64,000 bases of DNA from NCBI RefSeq assembly GCF_035046485.1, contig NC_085138.1, forward strand, positions 362,951,238 through 363,015,237, written 5' to 3'. The notes under the pieces are model-generated. The model did not search any database. It worked only from the letters and a program-made list of their open reading frames with translations, and was not told the DNA's origin. Position 1 is the first letter of the stretch. Each line of letters opens with the position of its first letter. Shown piece by piece: positions 34,600 to 45,782 of the stretch. A program made the position numbers and the translations under genes. The DNA is from Aedes albopictus. Lineage: Eukaryota; Arthropoda; Insecta; Diptera; Culicidae.

Positions 34600-37100
34600 A
34601 AATTGTGCCCATTTACGCTCATCTTTCACTGAACTTCTCAGTTTCATTTACCTTACAAAAGAGAAAGAGAAAAAACGCACAATAAAATGTACATAATTTC
34701 TCTCACGCAGAGTTTTTGTGCAGGTGATTAGAGTGCTGCGTGAGAGCAATGAGAGCCCGCAGATCATAATCCCAGGGCGCAATTTCTGCGCGCACGCAGA
34801 AAAAACAGAACTCAGTGCACACGCAGTGTGTTTAAAGGGGTCAGTGTTGTGTGAGCATTTGGTGAACCGAAAGCATGCCAGTAAGTCCAAAACCCGCTAA
34901 GGGGTATCAAATCCTGTGATATCAGAGACAAGCAGACGTCTTAAGCTGGTCAAGGACTTACAGTTGATGAATATTTTGGTTCCAAATTCCACCAACAGGT
35001 GGTGCTAGTGAGCTAACAAATTTTGTTTTTCATAAATATCAGGAAAATTTGCAAAAAATTGCAACTAGCGCCACCTAGCTGCAGAAACTCGAACCAAACG
35101 ATAATTATCCTGAAAGCCCTTGATCTACCAAACAATTTTGCCGAAGACATCATCTTTCTAAAGAATCAGAATGTGAAATGTAAAATTTGTACGCTATTTA
35201 GCGCCGCCTAGCGGTGAAATCACAAATCACACGGCCCATATTCTGAAAGCCCTTGACCAGCTGAACAACTTTGCCGAAGAAACCAACTCTCTAAGTAATC
35301 AGGTTCCTGAGATATATGAGATGGAAATTTTGTCAGTTTTGCATCTGCTTGTCTAAGATATCACATAAATCACAGACAAGTAGATGTGACACTAGCGAAA
35401 TTCCAATCTCATATAGCGCATTTAGTTCACCACTGGACTATCGCACTAGTTTTCACGAGTGCGAAAACGCTAACAAAAGTGCGCGATTGCATCAAATCAA
35501 CTCGGTGTCTTCAGAGCACTTGTTCACCATAGATTGAAGAAATAGTGCGCCGAAGACATCAACCTGATTTGATGCAATCGCGCACTTTTATTTACGTTTT
35601 CGCACTTATGAAGTCGCAGTTCGCAGTCCACTGCCGCAATTCTGCAAAGTGACGTAAGCGCCATTCAAAATGCCGATATTTTTTGGTATATTATATATAA
35701 TATCTGGTGTAAAAATAACACTGAGGTATGCCTGCTGTATTAGAATGCAAGATCTAGTCGTAATCTGTCATCTATGGAAAGAAACTTAGAGGATGAGCAA
35801 GAGTTTTATGCATAATAACCAAAAAATGGGCCAAAACTATCAATGTCGCTTACGTCACTTTGCAGAATTGCGGCAGTCCAGTGGTGAACTAAATGCGGTA
35901 TATATCTCATGATCCTGATTACTTAGAGAGTTGGTGTCTTCGGCAAAGTTGTTTGGCTGGTCAAGGGTTAACCGATAATAAGACTTAAGATTTAAAAATC
36001 TACCACTAGGCGGCGCTAGAGAGCAAACAAATTTTAAATTTCGCATATCTCAGCATCCTCATTTTGTAGAAAGATGGTGTCTTCGGCAATATGGTTTGGT
36101 AGATCAAGGGCTTTCAGAATAATTACCGTTTGGTTCAAGTTTCAACAGCTACGCGGCGCTAGTTGCATTTTTTGGCAAATTTTCCTGATATTTATGAAAA
36201 ACAAAATTTTTTGGCACACTAGCACCGCCTAGCGGTGGAATTTTGAATCTTAAATCTTATTATCGGTTAGTCCTTGACCAGTCAAACAACTTTGCCGAAG
36301 ACACCAACTTTCTAAGTAATCAGGATCATAAGATATATGAGATTGAAATTTCGTTAGTGTCACATCTATTTGTCTGTGATTTATGTGATGTCTTAGACAA
36401 GCAAGTACTTTTATACCAATGAGAGTATATTACAGGTGGGGAAGAAGAAGAGATGGCTATGTATTAGTAAGCAGAGAAAAATGTGAACACAAATAGCGAC
36501 GTCACTATTTGACACGCGTTCTTATGGGAGCTGGCTTTGCTTGTAGTAGTGACATGTTTTGTACCAGACACGGATCTCACGCACACGAAGTATATTCTTC
36601 CTCACCTCTATTAGACTCTCATTGCTTTTATACTCCTGTGGTACACACAGTATTGCACTGGAAGCACGGCTGAGTGCGCTCTCAACACGAATTTTTGTGT
36701 GCACATTTTCTGCGCGCACAAAATGTGCACGCAGAAACTGAAAAAAACATGTTTGTGGTAACATTTGCTTGAGCACTCATTTTGAGGGTGAGCGGGTGGT
36801 TTGTGTGTGAAAAAAGTTGCGTAGTTCACCCTCGCTCTCGTTGAAAGTCGTGTGTACACCCTTAAATGGAACGAGTAACTTTTAAGCAGCGAGCAAAAAG
36901 ACAGAAGATTTTTCACTCATATTTGTGTACGACTGGATCAACACAAAAAAATGTGCTGATCCGGTGTTACACAAATCTGCGTGAAAATACTTTTGTCTTT
37001 TCGGTCGCTGCGTGAAAGTTACTCGTTGCGCTGTGTACATCGAGTTCTGCGTGTAGAGTGTATGTTTTCTCTTCACACGTTTCGCACTGAGGAGCATGCC
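34600..37100. repeat. nested inverted-repeat block
   Basis: TGCGCGCAC/CACGCAGA-rich segments lie at 34720-34860 and 36640-36740. Between them are units with TAGCGCCACCTAGC and AACTTTGCCGAAGACACC at 34940-35400, their reverse complements at 35860-36200, and forward copies again at about 36210-36420. At 35442-35640 a hairpin pairs AAAAGTGCGCGATTGCATCA with TGATGCAATCGCGCACTTTT. No gene is supported. Confidence 0.7.
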
Positions 37101-37591
37101 ATCTCTGATTCCTTGAAAGAACAGCTTATGGGTTGAAGAAGGATGAATCATAGATCGGAATATTCTCATTTGAAATTCCAATCATTAATGCGATTAAATA
37201 AAGTCACTAAGCACAAGTAGTTAATGAATGTTTCTGCAGTACAGTTAGAAAGAACAGATATTGAAAAGAAGAAGGCAAAATTTCTGATTGAAAAATAAGT
37301 CCCTAAGGAGTCAATAATTATTTCACTAACAAAAGTTAAAAGAACAGCCTATAAATTTAAGAAGGAAAAATTCCTGAACAAAAAAATAAACTAAATTGCC
37401 ATTAAATAAATACTACATTAACGAAACTTGAAAGAACAGCCTACAAACAAAAGAAGGAAAAATTTCCTATGGAAATGTTAGTGACTATAACAGCACTACA
37501 ATGTTTCTTTCAATGAGCGGCAACAAAGACTTCTCAAAAATGTTTGTCTTATAAGCGAGAAATACCAGCTGGTAAATTGGTCTACTAAAAA

Positions 37592-37780
37592 TCGACCTTT
37601 TGTCCCATTCGACCTTTTGTCCCATTCGACCTTTTGTCCCTTCGACCTTTTGTCCCTTCGACCTTATGTCCATTCGACCTTTTGTCCATTCGACCTTTTG
37701 TCCATTCGACCTTTTGTCCATTCGACCTTTTGTCCTTCGACCTTTTGTCCTTCGACCATTTGTCCTTCGACCTTCTGTCC
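37592..37780 (-). repeat. 16-bp array in inverted orientation (right copy)
   Basis: ATTCGACCTTTTGTCC units are the reverse complement of the array at 34133-34303, again with shortened variants at the outer (right) end. Confidence 0.9.
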
Positions 37781-38104
37781 CAAAGCCGTTAAAACTACTA
37801 CTGCGATTTGTGCAGTTGTAGTCAAAGGTACTGGAGGAACTCTTGAACAAATCTCTCAATTAATTTCTAAATGGATTCCTGAAGAAAGTTCGGAAGCAAG
37901 CCCTCCTAGAAGAACTCCTGGAGATACTTCTGGAGGAATTTTTGAAAGAATTTCTTGCAAAATGACTGAAAGGTATTAGTGGATAAAAATCCCTGAACCA
38001 AATTCTGAAATAATTCCTGGAGCCTCCTTTCTGGTCAAAATACTTCGGTGCAACGCAACGAGGAAATCTTTCACGAAATGAACTTCAAATATGGAATAAG
38101 TGCT

Positions 38105-38110
38105 TTTATT
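38105..38110 (-). other. poly(A) signal of OBP paralogue 2
   Basis: AATAAA on the minus strand, about 32 nt after the stop codon. Confidence 0.6.
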
Positions 38111-38141
38111 TTACCATAACAAGTTGACAGCCAAATCTTCC

Positions 38142-38993
38142 CTAAGAGAACAATATTCCAACGAGTCCATAATACAGTCCTTCCATGGTTAGTCCGTAAG
38201 CAGTGAGAACTAAACCAGCAAAATTCACCAACTGGTCACTATTGCTGTACTCGTTTCCCTGAATACATTCGTCAAGAACTCGCGTGGCCAGCGTACAGCT
38301 GTCCAGCTGCTGCGCTCTCAATCCAGCGTAACATTTGGTAACCCATTGCTCGTACTCCTTGCTGTAACCTTGACACTGTACAGAAAACCGTCCTATATCT
38401 GGGCCTCGACAGTCACTGTACAATCCAGCTCGTAATAAATAGCAACGCATCAAGCATCGTCCCTCAGCAGTTTTGTTGCATCCGTCGGTAAAAATCTGCC
38501 CTAGTTGTTCAGATGGTATCTGAAGAATCTGGGCACATTCCAGGAAAATTTGGGTGGTTTTCAGTTCGTTGACCGGAACAAACCGTGGCTCCCGATTAAT
38601 CAAGTGGCCAAACTGATCACGGTAACACTGCATGCTGCAACTTGCCCGCTGACAACTGGCATTTCGAGGTAGGCTCTGCACTGTTTCGCACATGCACTGA
38701 AGGGTGCGGTTGACGTAGTCCTGGTCGCACGAATCCGGGCGGTAGAATCGAGAAACTGAGTTGGACGTCCTACCGATGGTATCGTTCCAGAAGCGTCCGA
38801 CCAGACCAAGGCAGCGATCGGAACAGTCCTCTACGTTGTAGGATGCGCTGCTCGATGGGAGATACTGGGAGCACTCGGTGCTTAGTTTGTCGAAACTTTT
38901 CAGGGTGGCTGAATGCTGAAGAGATGAGGCGATGCTCGCAAAGTTGCTGATCGTGAGAAACAGTAGAAAAATGTACCACTTTTTTGCTTCCAT
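38142..38993 (-). CDS. two-domain odorant-binding protein, paralogue 2
   Basis: Intronless, 283 residues. A signal peptide of about 24 residues (MEAKKWYIFLLFL..., ending SIASS) precedes LQHSATLKSF. Domain 1 carries C41, then C57 and C61 in [16 protein letters not shown] with a glycosylation sequon, SCDQDY, CMC, and [12 protein letters not shown]. Domain 2 carries ECAQILQI, an extra cysteine in GCNKT, GRCLMRC, SDCRGP, QCQGY, KCYAGL and CTLATRVLDEC. After NEYSNS the protein ends in a hydrophobic stretch with GLVLTAYGLT. It is closest in the window to the gene at 39479-40336, about 0.5 kb away, and shares its promoter layout, so the two look like a recent tandem duplication. Start chosen from the signal peptide and the initiator at 39017. 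Ligand unknown. Confidence 0.9.
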   Translation of the reverse strand: MEAKKWYIFLLFLTISNFASIASSLQHSATLKSFDKLSTECSQYLPSSSASYNVEDCSDRCLGLVGRFWNDTIGRTSNSVSRFYRPDSCDQDYVNRTLQCMCETVQSLPRNASCQRASCSMQCYRDQFGHLINREPRFVPVNELKTTQIFLECAQILQIPSEQLGQIFTDGCNKTAEGRCLMRCYLLRAGLYSDCRGPDIGRFSVQCQGYSKEYEQWVTKCYAGLRAQQLDSCTLATRVLDECIQGNEYSNSDQLVNFAGLVLTAYGLTMEGLYYGLVGILFS

Positions 38994-39012
38994 GATGGTG
39001 TGTGTTCGATAG

Positions 39013-39049
39013 CAACTGGTTTCTTACAGAAACATCCACGGCACTTATA
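39013..39049 (-). promoter_or_regulatory. core promoter of OBP paralogue 2
   Basis: TATAAG starts at 39049 and CCAGTT has its A at 39017, a 32-bp spacing. The leader is 24 nt. Confidence 0.65.
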
Positions 39050-39087
39050 GTGGAGATCCTTTGAGCAGATACATATTTATAGAAAAA

Positions 39088-39172
39088 CGCACGTGCTCAA
39101 TTTGTTATAACGGAATACAAAACTTGTTTATGGAATTGATTGAAATTAAATATGCGTGATCGTAACGAGGAA
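39088..39172 (-). promoter_or_regulatory. upstream shared block of OBP paralogue 2
   Basis: GCACGTGCTCAA at 39089 and TGCGTGATCGTAACGAGGAA at 39153-39172 (plus-strand reading) match the blocks before paralogues 1 and 3, about 72 and 136 bp from the start site. Confidence 0.5.
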
Positions 39173-39440
39173 TCACATGAGTTTCTTATGATAATAAAAG
39201 CCAACAGAAGAACCAAGTAGAAGTGTGACCGGCAAATCCAATCATTCGTTTCCAAATGTGTGTCACAATCTAGTGCTCGATGACACCTGTCATCTGTTGA
39301 TGTAAACATGTAGCCGTTGGGTGTTCTTCACTGATACACCAGGACTCACTGGCATTCGGCAGCACAGATATAACCTTCAAATCCGATATCTGCTATATAT
39401 TAGGCTACAAAATCAAAATCAAATGGTGAAAATTCATGTC

Positions 39441-39446
39441 TTTATT
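39441..39446 (-). other. poly(A) signal of OBP paralogue 3
   Basis: AATAAA on the minus strand, about 33 nt after the stop codon, the same distance as in paralogue 2. Confidence 0.6.
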
Positions 39447-39478
39447 GAAACATTACTTATAAGCGGCCAAAATGTGAC

Positions 39479-40336
39479 TTAGAAGAACAGCAACCCTACA
39501 AGAGGATAATAAATTCCTTCCAAGGTTAGTCCGAGGCCAGTGAGAGCGAAACCAGCCAAATTCACCAACCCGACCAGATCACTGTTGCTGTACTCGTTGC
39601 CCTGAATACACTCGTCCAGAACTCGCGTGGCCAGTGTACAGCTGTCCAACTGCTGGGCTTTTAACCCAGCGTAACACTTGCTAACCCATTGCTCGTACTC
39701 CTGGCTGTAACCTTGACACTGAACAGAAAACCGCCCGATATCTGGCCCACCACAGTCACTGTACAATCCGGCTCGCACCAGATAACACCGCATCAAGCAT
39801 CGACCCTCGGCAGTTTTGTTGTACCCGTTGGTTAATATACGTCCCAACTGCCCAAATGATATCCCAAGCATCTGGGCACATTCCCGGAAGATGTGGGTGG
39901 TTTTGAGGTCGTTGACCGGAACAAACTGTGGCTCCCAATTAATCAGCTGCCCGAACTGATCTTGGTAACACTGCATACTGCAACTTGCTCGTTGATAGTT
40001 GGCATCCTGAGGTAGACTCTGCACTGTTTCGCACATGCATTGAAGGGTTCGGTTGATGTATTCCTGGTCGCACGAATCCAGGCGGTAGAATCGAGACACT
40101 GAGTTGGACGTTCTACCGACCGTGTCATTCCAGAAGTGCCCAACCAGACCCAGGCATCGATCAGAACAGTCTTCAACGTTGTAGGAGGCATCGTTAGATG
40201 GGAGATACTGATTGCATTCGATGCGTAGTTCATTGAAGCTTTTGAGGGTGGCTGAATGCTGGAGAGATGAAGCGTTGTTCGCAAAATAGCTGACTGCGAG
40301 GAATGGTATAAAAATGTACCACTTTTTTACTCCCAT
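39479..40336 (-). CDS. two-domain odorant-binding protein, paralogue 3
   Basis: Intronless, 285 residues, with a signal peptide (MGVKKWYIFIPFL..., ending NASS) and LQHSATLKSF at the mature end. The layout equals paralogue 2: [19 protein letters not shown], then domain 2 with ECAQMLGI, GRCLMRC, SDCGGP, QCQGY, KCYAGL and CTLATRVLDEC, and a hydrophobic tail after NEYSNS. One cysteine of the usual ASCQRASC pair is replaced: it reads ANYQRASC, so a disulfide in domain 1 is probably missing or rearranged; the NAS sequon there is lost as well. The neighbouring signal GCNKT of paralogue 2 is GYNKT here. Start chosen from the signal peptide and the initiator at 40360. It is clearly a paralogue of 38142-38993; ligand unknown. 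Confidence 0.9.
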   Translation of the reverse strand: MGVKKWYIFIPFLAVSYFANNASSLQHSATLKSFNELRIECNQYLPSNDASYNVEDCSDRCLGLVGHFWNDTVGRTSNSVSRFYRLDSCDQEYINRTLQCMCETVQSLPQDANYQRASCSMQCYQDQFGQLINWEPQFVPVNDLKTTHIFRECAQMLGISFGQLGRILTNGYNKTAEGRCLMRCYLVRAGLYSDCGGPDIGRFSVQCQGYSQEYEQWVSKCYAGLKAQQLDSCTLATRVLDECIQGNEYSNSDLVGLVNLAGFALTGLGLTLEGIYYPLVGLLFF

Positions 40337-40356
40337 GGTGATGGGTGTTTGATAGT

Positions 40357-40392
40357 CACTGGTTCCGTTCAGGGAAATTCAGGACACTTATA
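40357..40392 (-). promoter_or_regulatory. core promoter of OBP paralogue 3
   Basis: TATAAG starts at 40392 and CCAGTGA has its A at 40360, a 32-bp spacing; 24-nt leader. The shared TGCGTGATCGGAACAAGGAA block lies upstream at 40494-40513, and a weaker GCACGTATTTAA at about 40428. Confidence 0.65.
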
Positions 40393-40539
40393 GTAGAGTT
40401 TCTGCGAATGGCTAATTATCGTAAAATGCACGTATTTAAATTGTTATTGAATGGTAACAAAAACTAACTTGTCGATGTGCTTTGCAGAAAGTATGCGTGA
40501 TCGGAACAAGGAACTAACTGGGTATATTTTTATGACAAT

Positions 40540-41377
40540 AAAAGCCAAAACGGAAACACCAGCAACAGTTTCAGTAGAAGCCGTTCCTTTAATACCTACA
40601 CTAATCCATTGGCATTCAAAGCTTCTAATCTACCCTCAAACTTCCTTGTTTGGTGGTGCAAAAGGCCGCCGTATAAGATCTTCATGTTGGGCGATTATCA
40701 GCCATTATCTAGACCCGTTGTTGGCAGATCAATTTTGCATCGACTTCAGTTATTTATTGATCGAGGCTTCAGTTTACTGATACTCTGGACCTCTGCTTCT
40801 GCTGTCATTTACTGCTGAGTTCCTGTCCAACGCGTATTTTGAGATTTTGTCTCCGCCATCATTAAGAATATAGCCAACCAACCTTTCCTTTCGCTTCCAA
40901 ATTGCTATTGCGTTCAGCATCTGCGCTGGAGATTCGGTTGCTACAAATATTTTGGAAACTCTCAGCATCTTTTGTTACTTGCTTATCTACCGTTATGCTA
41001 GAAGAGCTGTTCGTGTTGACAATTCGACGCTTTTTTTAGTTAGTCTTGTTGACATTGATGGGCGGATCTGCTACTGAGGAATTATTAACGTGATCTTTAA
41101 ATTAACTCTGTATATAACCAAGTGCCTTGCATCCGGAAATATCATGGGTTCCCCGACATTGCAGAATAGTTGATGCAGCAGCTGTGAAGGTGCTAGGTGC
41201 TCAATTTTGAGAGTCTTAGCTGACATGCGGTCGACCCTGGGGTTTTGTAAGATTCGTTTCTACGGATAGCCTTTTCTATCTCCTGTTATGATGGAGCTTA
41301 AGTTTTAAAAAGGCTAATGCCTATATCCCTTTCGTGACGAACAAGTACAATTGTGCTGTTGAGCAACAAAAGTTTTG
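40540..41377. other. gene-free stretch upstream of OBP 3
   Basis: GC content is moderate. A minus-strand open frame at 40774-40968 has some codon-like character (KIFVATESPAQMLNAIAIW) and might be a decayed retroelement fragment, but I cannot name a family. Confidence 0.25.
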
Positions 41378-42714
41378 TAGAGTAATGCGGGGCAAAAGTT
41401 CGCACCTAACAGACTTTACAAAATAGCTATTAAACGAAAAGAAAATAATATCGTTTTTCTTCGTTAAACGGGTCCCTATCATGTTGCCTTCAAATCGTAG
41501 TACTAGATTTTTTCGCGTTCTTTTTGTAGTTTTAGTAATACAATTTTTAATACAAGTACTCCAATGCGAACTTTTGCCCCATAGTGGGGGCAAAAGTTCG
41601 CATTATGCGGGGCAAAAGTTCGCACCTTGAACAGCGTAGCTTATTGATGTGATGTTCATTTATGTTATGGTAATCCATGTTCATCCTTTCACTCTAGTCG
41701 TGAAATCTGTTTCTTTCTGTTCTTAGCATTACGGCCCAACTGGAATACGACCTGCTGTTCAGCTTTGGTGTACAATGTATTTTATGAAGACTTCCACAGC
41801 TATTAACTAGAAGCTGTTCTTTCCAGCATGACTGAAGTTATCAAAATACATTGTGGGGTAATCATAGAGATACGTGTTGCACAAAATACATGAAAAATAA
41901 AATCAAATATGCTGCAAAACTATTGAACGGGACCGTAATCGAATCTTATCCCCGTCAGTATGGTGATGAATTATAACTGTGAATTTACAAACTAAGCTAT
42001 GAAAGACCCCGGTAAAGTAGATGAACATAACATGGCCTTCAGAAACATACGAAAAGACACGACGAGGATGATGAAAAAAATGTTCTAAAATGTTTTTTAG
42101 CCATTTTTCATTTCTTGATTTAAATGGGTGAAGATAATGTTTGCCTTACAATCGATCTTCCTACAAAACTAAGTTCAAACCCTTTGCCGGAACGATTTCA
42201 GGGTGCATGCTACATATATTATACATATATAGTAGTTTCTATATGAAATGATCACTGCTTCAAAGATTCTGTAATTATATTGATGAACTACATTCCGATA
42301 TCTAGTGCGAACTTTTGCCCCACAGCTACTGCGAACTTTTGCCCCACCGTCAAGGTTTTAACAATGTCCCTTTCTGCGAGAAGCACTAGTAGTTTATTGT
42401 TTATTCGAGTGCACCTCTCGAACTACTATGGAATAACGATTCTCTGACATCAAGAGGTTATGAGATTCTTCTTCTTCTTATTACTACAAATTCTTATTCC
42501 AAAAACTCCAAAAAATCTATCAAAACACCTGAAAACACATTTTTTCGCATAACTCTGCCACACCATAACGAAATCGTTCCAATTTTTGTTGACGAGTATC
42601 TAGCCTGATTATATGTCGAACCCATACAAATTTGTTTGGGTTTTTAACTCTTGTGCAGAAAAAGACCCACTGCGAACTTTTGCCCCGTGCGAACTTTTGC
42701 CCCGCATTACTCTA
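41378..42714. mobile_element. TA-type element with repeated GGGGCAAAAGTTCGCA boxes
   Basis: Ends are inverted copies: TAGAGTAATGCGGGGCAAAA at the left and its complement TTTTGCCCCGCATTACTCTA at the right. The box GGGGCAAAAGTTCGCA occurs eight times, at both ends and internally near 41570-41630 and 42300-42350, in both orientations. No transposase frame is present. A decayed SINE tail (CTTCCACAGCTATTAACTAG) lies near 41790. Confidence 0.8.
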
Positions 42715-43404
42715 TTTTTTTTCATCTGCTTAATCAAATAAAACTGAACTAAGCCCTATCATGCGACATATCAAACTGCGGCGATTTTTGTAACCTTTAG
42801 GTTGACAAATTTTGTGCAGAAATCACGCTGAAGACTCGAAATTCCACTATGTAGGCCCAAAATTCAAAATAACAGCCTACTATTCAAGATGGCGGCTTCA
42901 AATTCAAGATGGTGGCTGTGTTAATGTTGTTTTAGGCTCCAAAAAATCATGCAATATGAGTATATTTGGTATCTGCAAAGATTATATTTGGTATGGGGAA
43001 GATGTCCGAAGTCCAAAAATAACGACCAGGATATTCAAGATGGCGGTCTAAAATCCAAGATGGTGGTTGTTTAATGGAGTTTTAGGCGCTAAAATCATGT
43101 GCTTGTACAATGCATTAAGTGTATATCTGTACTTACTGCTCCCTGTGAACAATGATATCTATACAGTAGTATACTCAATGCCTCCGCAGTGGTAGGACGG
43201 CGAATAATTCGCTTCTATATCTATAAGATCCCAACAGTTGGGTCCATCTCGTTGCACGAACACCATGTAATATGGGTATATTTGGTATGAAGGAGATGTC
43301 CGGACTCCGGAGTTCAAAAATGGTGACCGCAATATCCATGATGGCGGTATAAAATCCAAGATGGCGGCCCAAAATTGAAGATGGCGGCTATTTAATGGAG
43401 TCTT

Positions 43405-44123
43405 TTTTTTTCTTCTAAACCATAGGGGGATAATTTGCTCAACAGACACCCTAACAGAAAGGTTAGGGTAGTGTAGGTCTGAGGCCGTCTTCTACAACAA
43501 AAGTAAAAGCCAGGACTACTCTCTCCTCGTACCCACTAAACCATTCCTATGGTCGCCAAACCCTAGGTCTCTCCGGAACCACCAAGAAGGTATTGCTTCA
43601 GAGAGGGGCTAGTGCACATCGCACTCTCAAGGTTAGCTGCGTAGCCTGCAGCAACGAACATCGATGACTCGCTCTGGAGAGTCCATCACGGTAACATGCT
43701 GGCGCTTAGCCAGTTTCCCGAGTGGTCCTCGCCACTCCCTTTGTCCTCGGAAGGCGGGCAAGGTCAACCCCGCCCGTGCCCAACTGCTTTGCAGACATCA
43801 AGAACTGATGCCCACGTGCAACCCGATCTGACCTGCTGAAGGTAAGGGTATCACTACCATTCAGGCCCTATCAGCTGCACCAGAAGGTTGCTGACAGCAG
43901 GGTCTCCACTCCACCTGCCCCGACCCTTGCCGGGGACCCCTTTCCAACCGCAGGCTTGGATCCAACCCAGTAGACCGACGCCACGACAGCACCGCTACCG
44001 GGACTTCCTCTCTGCGGCCACTTAATCGCTGTAAGGGTCGATCTCGACCACAGGGCACCGGTATGACCTACGAAGCCGACTCCGAACCCCTGGACCACCT
44101 CTTGTACTGCATCTGGACTAGCC
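43405..44123 (-). mobile_element. retroposed insert (truncated LINE/SINE type) with 15-bp target duplication
   Basis: ATTTAATGGAGTCTT flanks it on both sides (43390-43404 and 44124-44138). A T-run at the left end is a poly(A) tail on the minus strand. The body is GC-rich and unlike the surrounding satellite. No intact frame; it may be a LINE 3' region. Confidence 0.7.
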
Positions 44124-44515
44124 ATTTAATGGAGTCTTGGGCCATAAAACCATGCAATATAGGTATATTTGGTATGACGAAGATGTTCAGAGTACGGAAA
44201 TAACGACTAGAATATGCAAGATGGCGGTTTTAAACCAAGATGGTGGCTCCAAATTCAAGGTGGCGGCTGTTTAATGGAGTTTTGGACCCTAAAACTATTC
44301 AAAAAGGGTATTTTTTGTATGGGGAAGATGTCCGGTGTTCAAAAATTGTGACCGGAATATCCAAGATGACCGTCCAAAATCCAATATGGCGCTCCAAAAT
44401 CCAAGATGGCGGCTTCAAATTCAAGATGGCGGCTGTTTATTTTTTAAGATCTATATATTGCCGTAGAATTCCTTGCAATGTTTCTTATGGAACTTGTTCT
44501 ACTCCCGAAATATTA

Positions 44516-44580
44516 TTATTGTTATTATCTTTATTATTGAGATTTTCAGCCAGGGGCTGGTTCATCTCCGCACTCCCGAA
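44516..44580 (-). mobile_element. SINE 3' tail fragment
   Basis: Minus strand reads GAGATGAACCAGCCCCTGGC, GAAAATCTC and then a repeating AATAAT tail, matching the tail of the SINE at 28378-28869. Confidence 0.6.
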
Positions 44581-45088
44581 ATAATCAAGAATAACGTTTT
44601 GAATGTTTCACCAATCGATCCAGGTGTTGCAATACGAGTAGTTGATAAAATGAGCATGAGGATCACTGCGTTTAATCTATGCAATATGGGTATATTTGTT
44701 ATGATGAAGATATCCGGAGGCTAAAAATTGCGACTAGAACATCCAAGATGGCGGTATAAAATCCAATATGGCGACTCCAAATTCCAGAGGGCGGCTGTTT
44801 AATGGAGTTTTAGGCTCCAAAACCATTCAGTATGGGTTTATTTGGTATGGGGTAGATGTCCGGAGGCTGAAAATAGCGGCCAGAGTATCCATGATGGTGG
44901 TCTAAAATTCAAAATGGTGGTTAAAAATTCAAAATGGCGGCTGTTTAATGGAGTTTTAGACCCCAAAACCATGCCATATGAGTATATTTGTTATAGCAAG
45001 GATTTCCGGAGTCCAGAAATGGCATCCAGAATAACCAAGATGGCGTTTCAATATCCAATATGGCGGCAGTATAAGGGAGTTTAAGGCT

Positions 45089-45782
45089 TGTAACACGATA
45101 AAACGACGGTGTTACTTATTTTCAATATTTATTCAACTTAATCGTGATTAACAATTACAATCAATTATCATCCGTTTGGGATGCTGCAATCAGGGTTGCA
45201 AAAAAATGAAAGCAAGCAACGAACGTGAGTTTTTGTTTTTGTCTTTTCACCACACCGCTTCTGACGTTAAAGCCTCTTTCCTTCACGGAGGCGGGGAGAA
45301 GAGAATAAAAATTCTCTCGTCGCTCACATCGTGGCGACGGCGAGGTTCAATAATAACATTTTCCCTGTCATTGGCACTCAAAAGAGAAAATTCACCACGC
45401 TTGCTTATGGGCCAGTCGCATTCATGCAGCCGTTGTTGACATGAAGCATCCATCAGCGCAGAGCGTGTGTTGATGACGGTGGAGTCATTACGTCCACAAA
45501 GTAGTTGAGTTTTTATGTGTTCACTTTCAAGTATCTCACAGCGGAGCTGAAAATGAATGCCCAAAGCATTCAGTTCAGCAAAATGTCATTCAATTGAATT
45601 TGATTTTTTCAACCCTGGCTGCAATACACTGTCGTCACATTCCGCATTCTACACTTCTCTCGATCATCAGGCTCTCCACGTAGCTCAAATCGTTCGGTGA
45701 GGGCTGTATTCTTCGGAGGGGAAGATAGCTAATGAGTGCTTGGGTTCGATTTATTATAGCCTTTGCCATATGGTTTGCTACA
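45089..45782. mobile_element. solo LTR with 4-bp target duplication, containing a hAT MITE
   Basis: Begins TGTAACACGATAAAACGACG, ends GGTTTGCTACA, and is flanked by GGCT at 45085-45088 and 45783-45786. Removing it restores the satellite word AAGGCTCTGAAATCATTCA. Without the inner MITE it is about 260 bp. Confidence 0.65.
45191..45617. mobile_element. hAT-type MITE, 427 bp, 8-bp target duplication
   Basis: GCTGCAAT is duplicated at 45183-45190 and 45618-45625. Ends CAGGGTTGCAAAAAAATGA and TTTTTTCAACCCTG are imperfect inverted copies. The 8-bp duplication and CAG...CTG ends fit the hAT superfamily. Confidence 0.8.

Noticed and set aside
34133..37780. CRISPR-like arrays of short regular repeats
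   Set aside because: Units are contiguous 16-mers without spacers, in an animal genome; ordinary satellite.
43861..44125. GC-rich minus-strand frames
   Set aside because: They lie within the retroposed insert, are short, overlap in two frames and match no LINE domain that I recognise.
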